A stretch of DNA of 7,104 nucleotides. It comes from an uncultured Magnetococcales bacterium. Its GTDB lineage: Bacteria > Pseudomonadota > Magnetococcia > Magnetococcales > Magnetaquicoccaceae. The position numbers and the translations under genes are program-made. Location of the stretch: the NCBI GenBank assembly GCA_903913345.1, contig CAIWLA010000727.1, positions 1 to 7,104 of the forward strand. Direction: 5' to 3'. Each line of letters starts with the position of its first letter. Position 1 is the first letter of the stretch. Below are positions 6,927-7,104 of this stretch, piece by piece. The notes below the pieces were generated by a model. That model was not told where the DNA came from and searched no databases. It saw only the letters and a program-made list of their open reading frames with translations.

Positions 6927-7104
6927 ATGAAAAACTTGAAATTGGGAAGCAAACTGGGACTGGGCTTCGGCGTGGTCTTGCTGCTGGCCATGCTGATCGC
7001 CATGACCGGCCACAATGGGTTGACGAGTCTGGCGGAGGTCATCACCCGGAACAAGGCCATGTCCACCCTGGACGGGGCACTGGGTGACGCCATGCAGGCG
7101 GAGA
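6927..7104 (+). CDS. Methyl-accepting chemotaxis protein, N-terminus (3' partial)
   Basis: ATG 6927 is preceded by AGGGA (6916-6920) at a six-base spacing. The 59 residues visible begin MKNLKLGSKLGLGF, a basic cytoplasmic lead, followed by a hydrophobic segment of about 18 residues (VVLLLAMLIAMTG core). The sequence then turns periplasmic with a helical, Met- and Ala-containing stretch. This lead-in (lysines, LG-GF, then membrane helix) is typical for chemoreceptors with a four-helix-bundle ligand domain, where the first segment anchors the sensor. HAMP and signalling domains would lie beyond the window, so the call rests only on the N-terminus. A membrane histidine kinase or diguanylate cyclase with the same sensor type remains possible. 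Confidence 0.7.
   Translation, partial: MKNLKLGSKLGLGFGVVLLLAMLIAMTGHNGLTSLAEVITRNKAMSTLDGALGDAMQAE

Overview
The window looks like chromosomal DNA from a motile Gram-negative bacterium, most likely a member of the Pseudomonadota. The evidence is a multi-PAS hybrid histidine kinase, a receiver-HPt protein, a transmembrane chemoreceptor, GC-rich third codon positions, and densely packed same-strand genes with clear Shine-Dalgarno sites. The style resembles magnetotactic cocci and other environmental proteobacteria rich in signalling genes, but that placement is only an impression. Every gene I can support lies on the + strand.

Bases 1-4314 hold a two-gene phosphorelay unit. The first gene runs in from the left edge and encodes a hybrid kinase: three PAS domains, HisKA, HATPase, a degenerate receiver, an intact receiver and an HPt-like tail. 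That tail has lost its phosphorylatable histidine (Phe instead). The second gene starts from GTG ten bases later and encodes a receiver plus an HPt domain with an intact histidine. The simplest reading is that the second protein supplies in trans the HPt step the kinase has lost. No DNA-binding or c-di-GMP output domain is visible in the window.

Bases 4325-5555 hold a DUF1015-family gene. Its reading frame breaks at a TTTTCCCC run (5426-5433), and the conserved C-terminus continues in the +1 frame. This may be a real frameshift, a slippage site or a sequencing error.

Bases 5598-6226 hold a VapBC-like toxin-antitoxin module, visibly more AT-rich in its first half than its neighbours. The small antitoxin is intact. 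The overlapping PIN-domain toxin carries an in-frame TAA at codon 26, although everything after it, including the catalytic acidic residues, is preserved.

Bases 6353-6859 hold a single-domain rhodanese-like protein with a helical C-terminal extension. The window ends inside the start of a methyl-accepting chemotaxis protein (from 6927). No RNA genes, CRISPR arrays, insertion sequences or convincing rho-independent terminators were seen. The points most worth a second look are the split phosphorelay with its pseudo-HPt, and the two lesions (frameshift and nonsense codon) within about 500 bp of each other.
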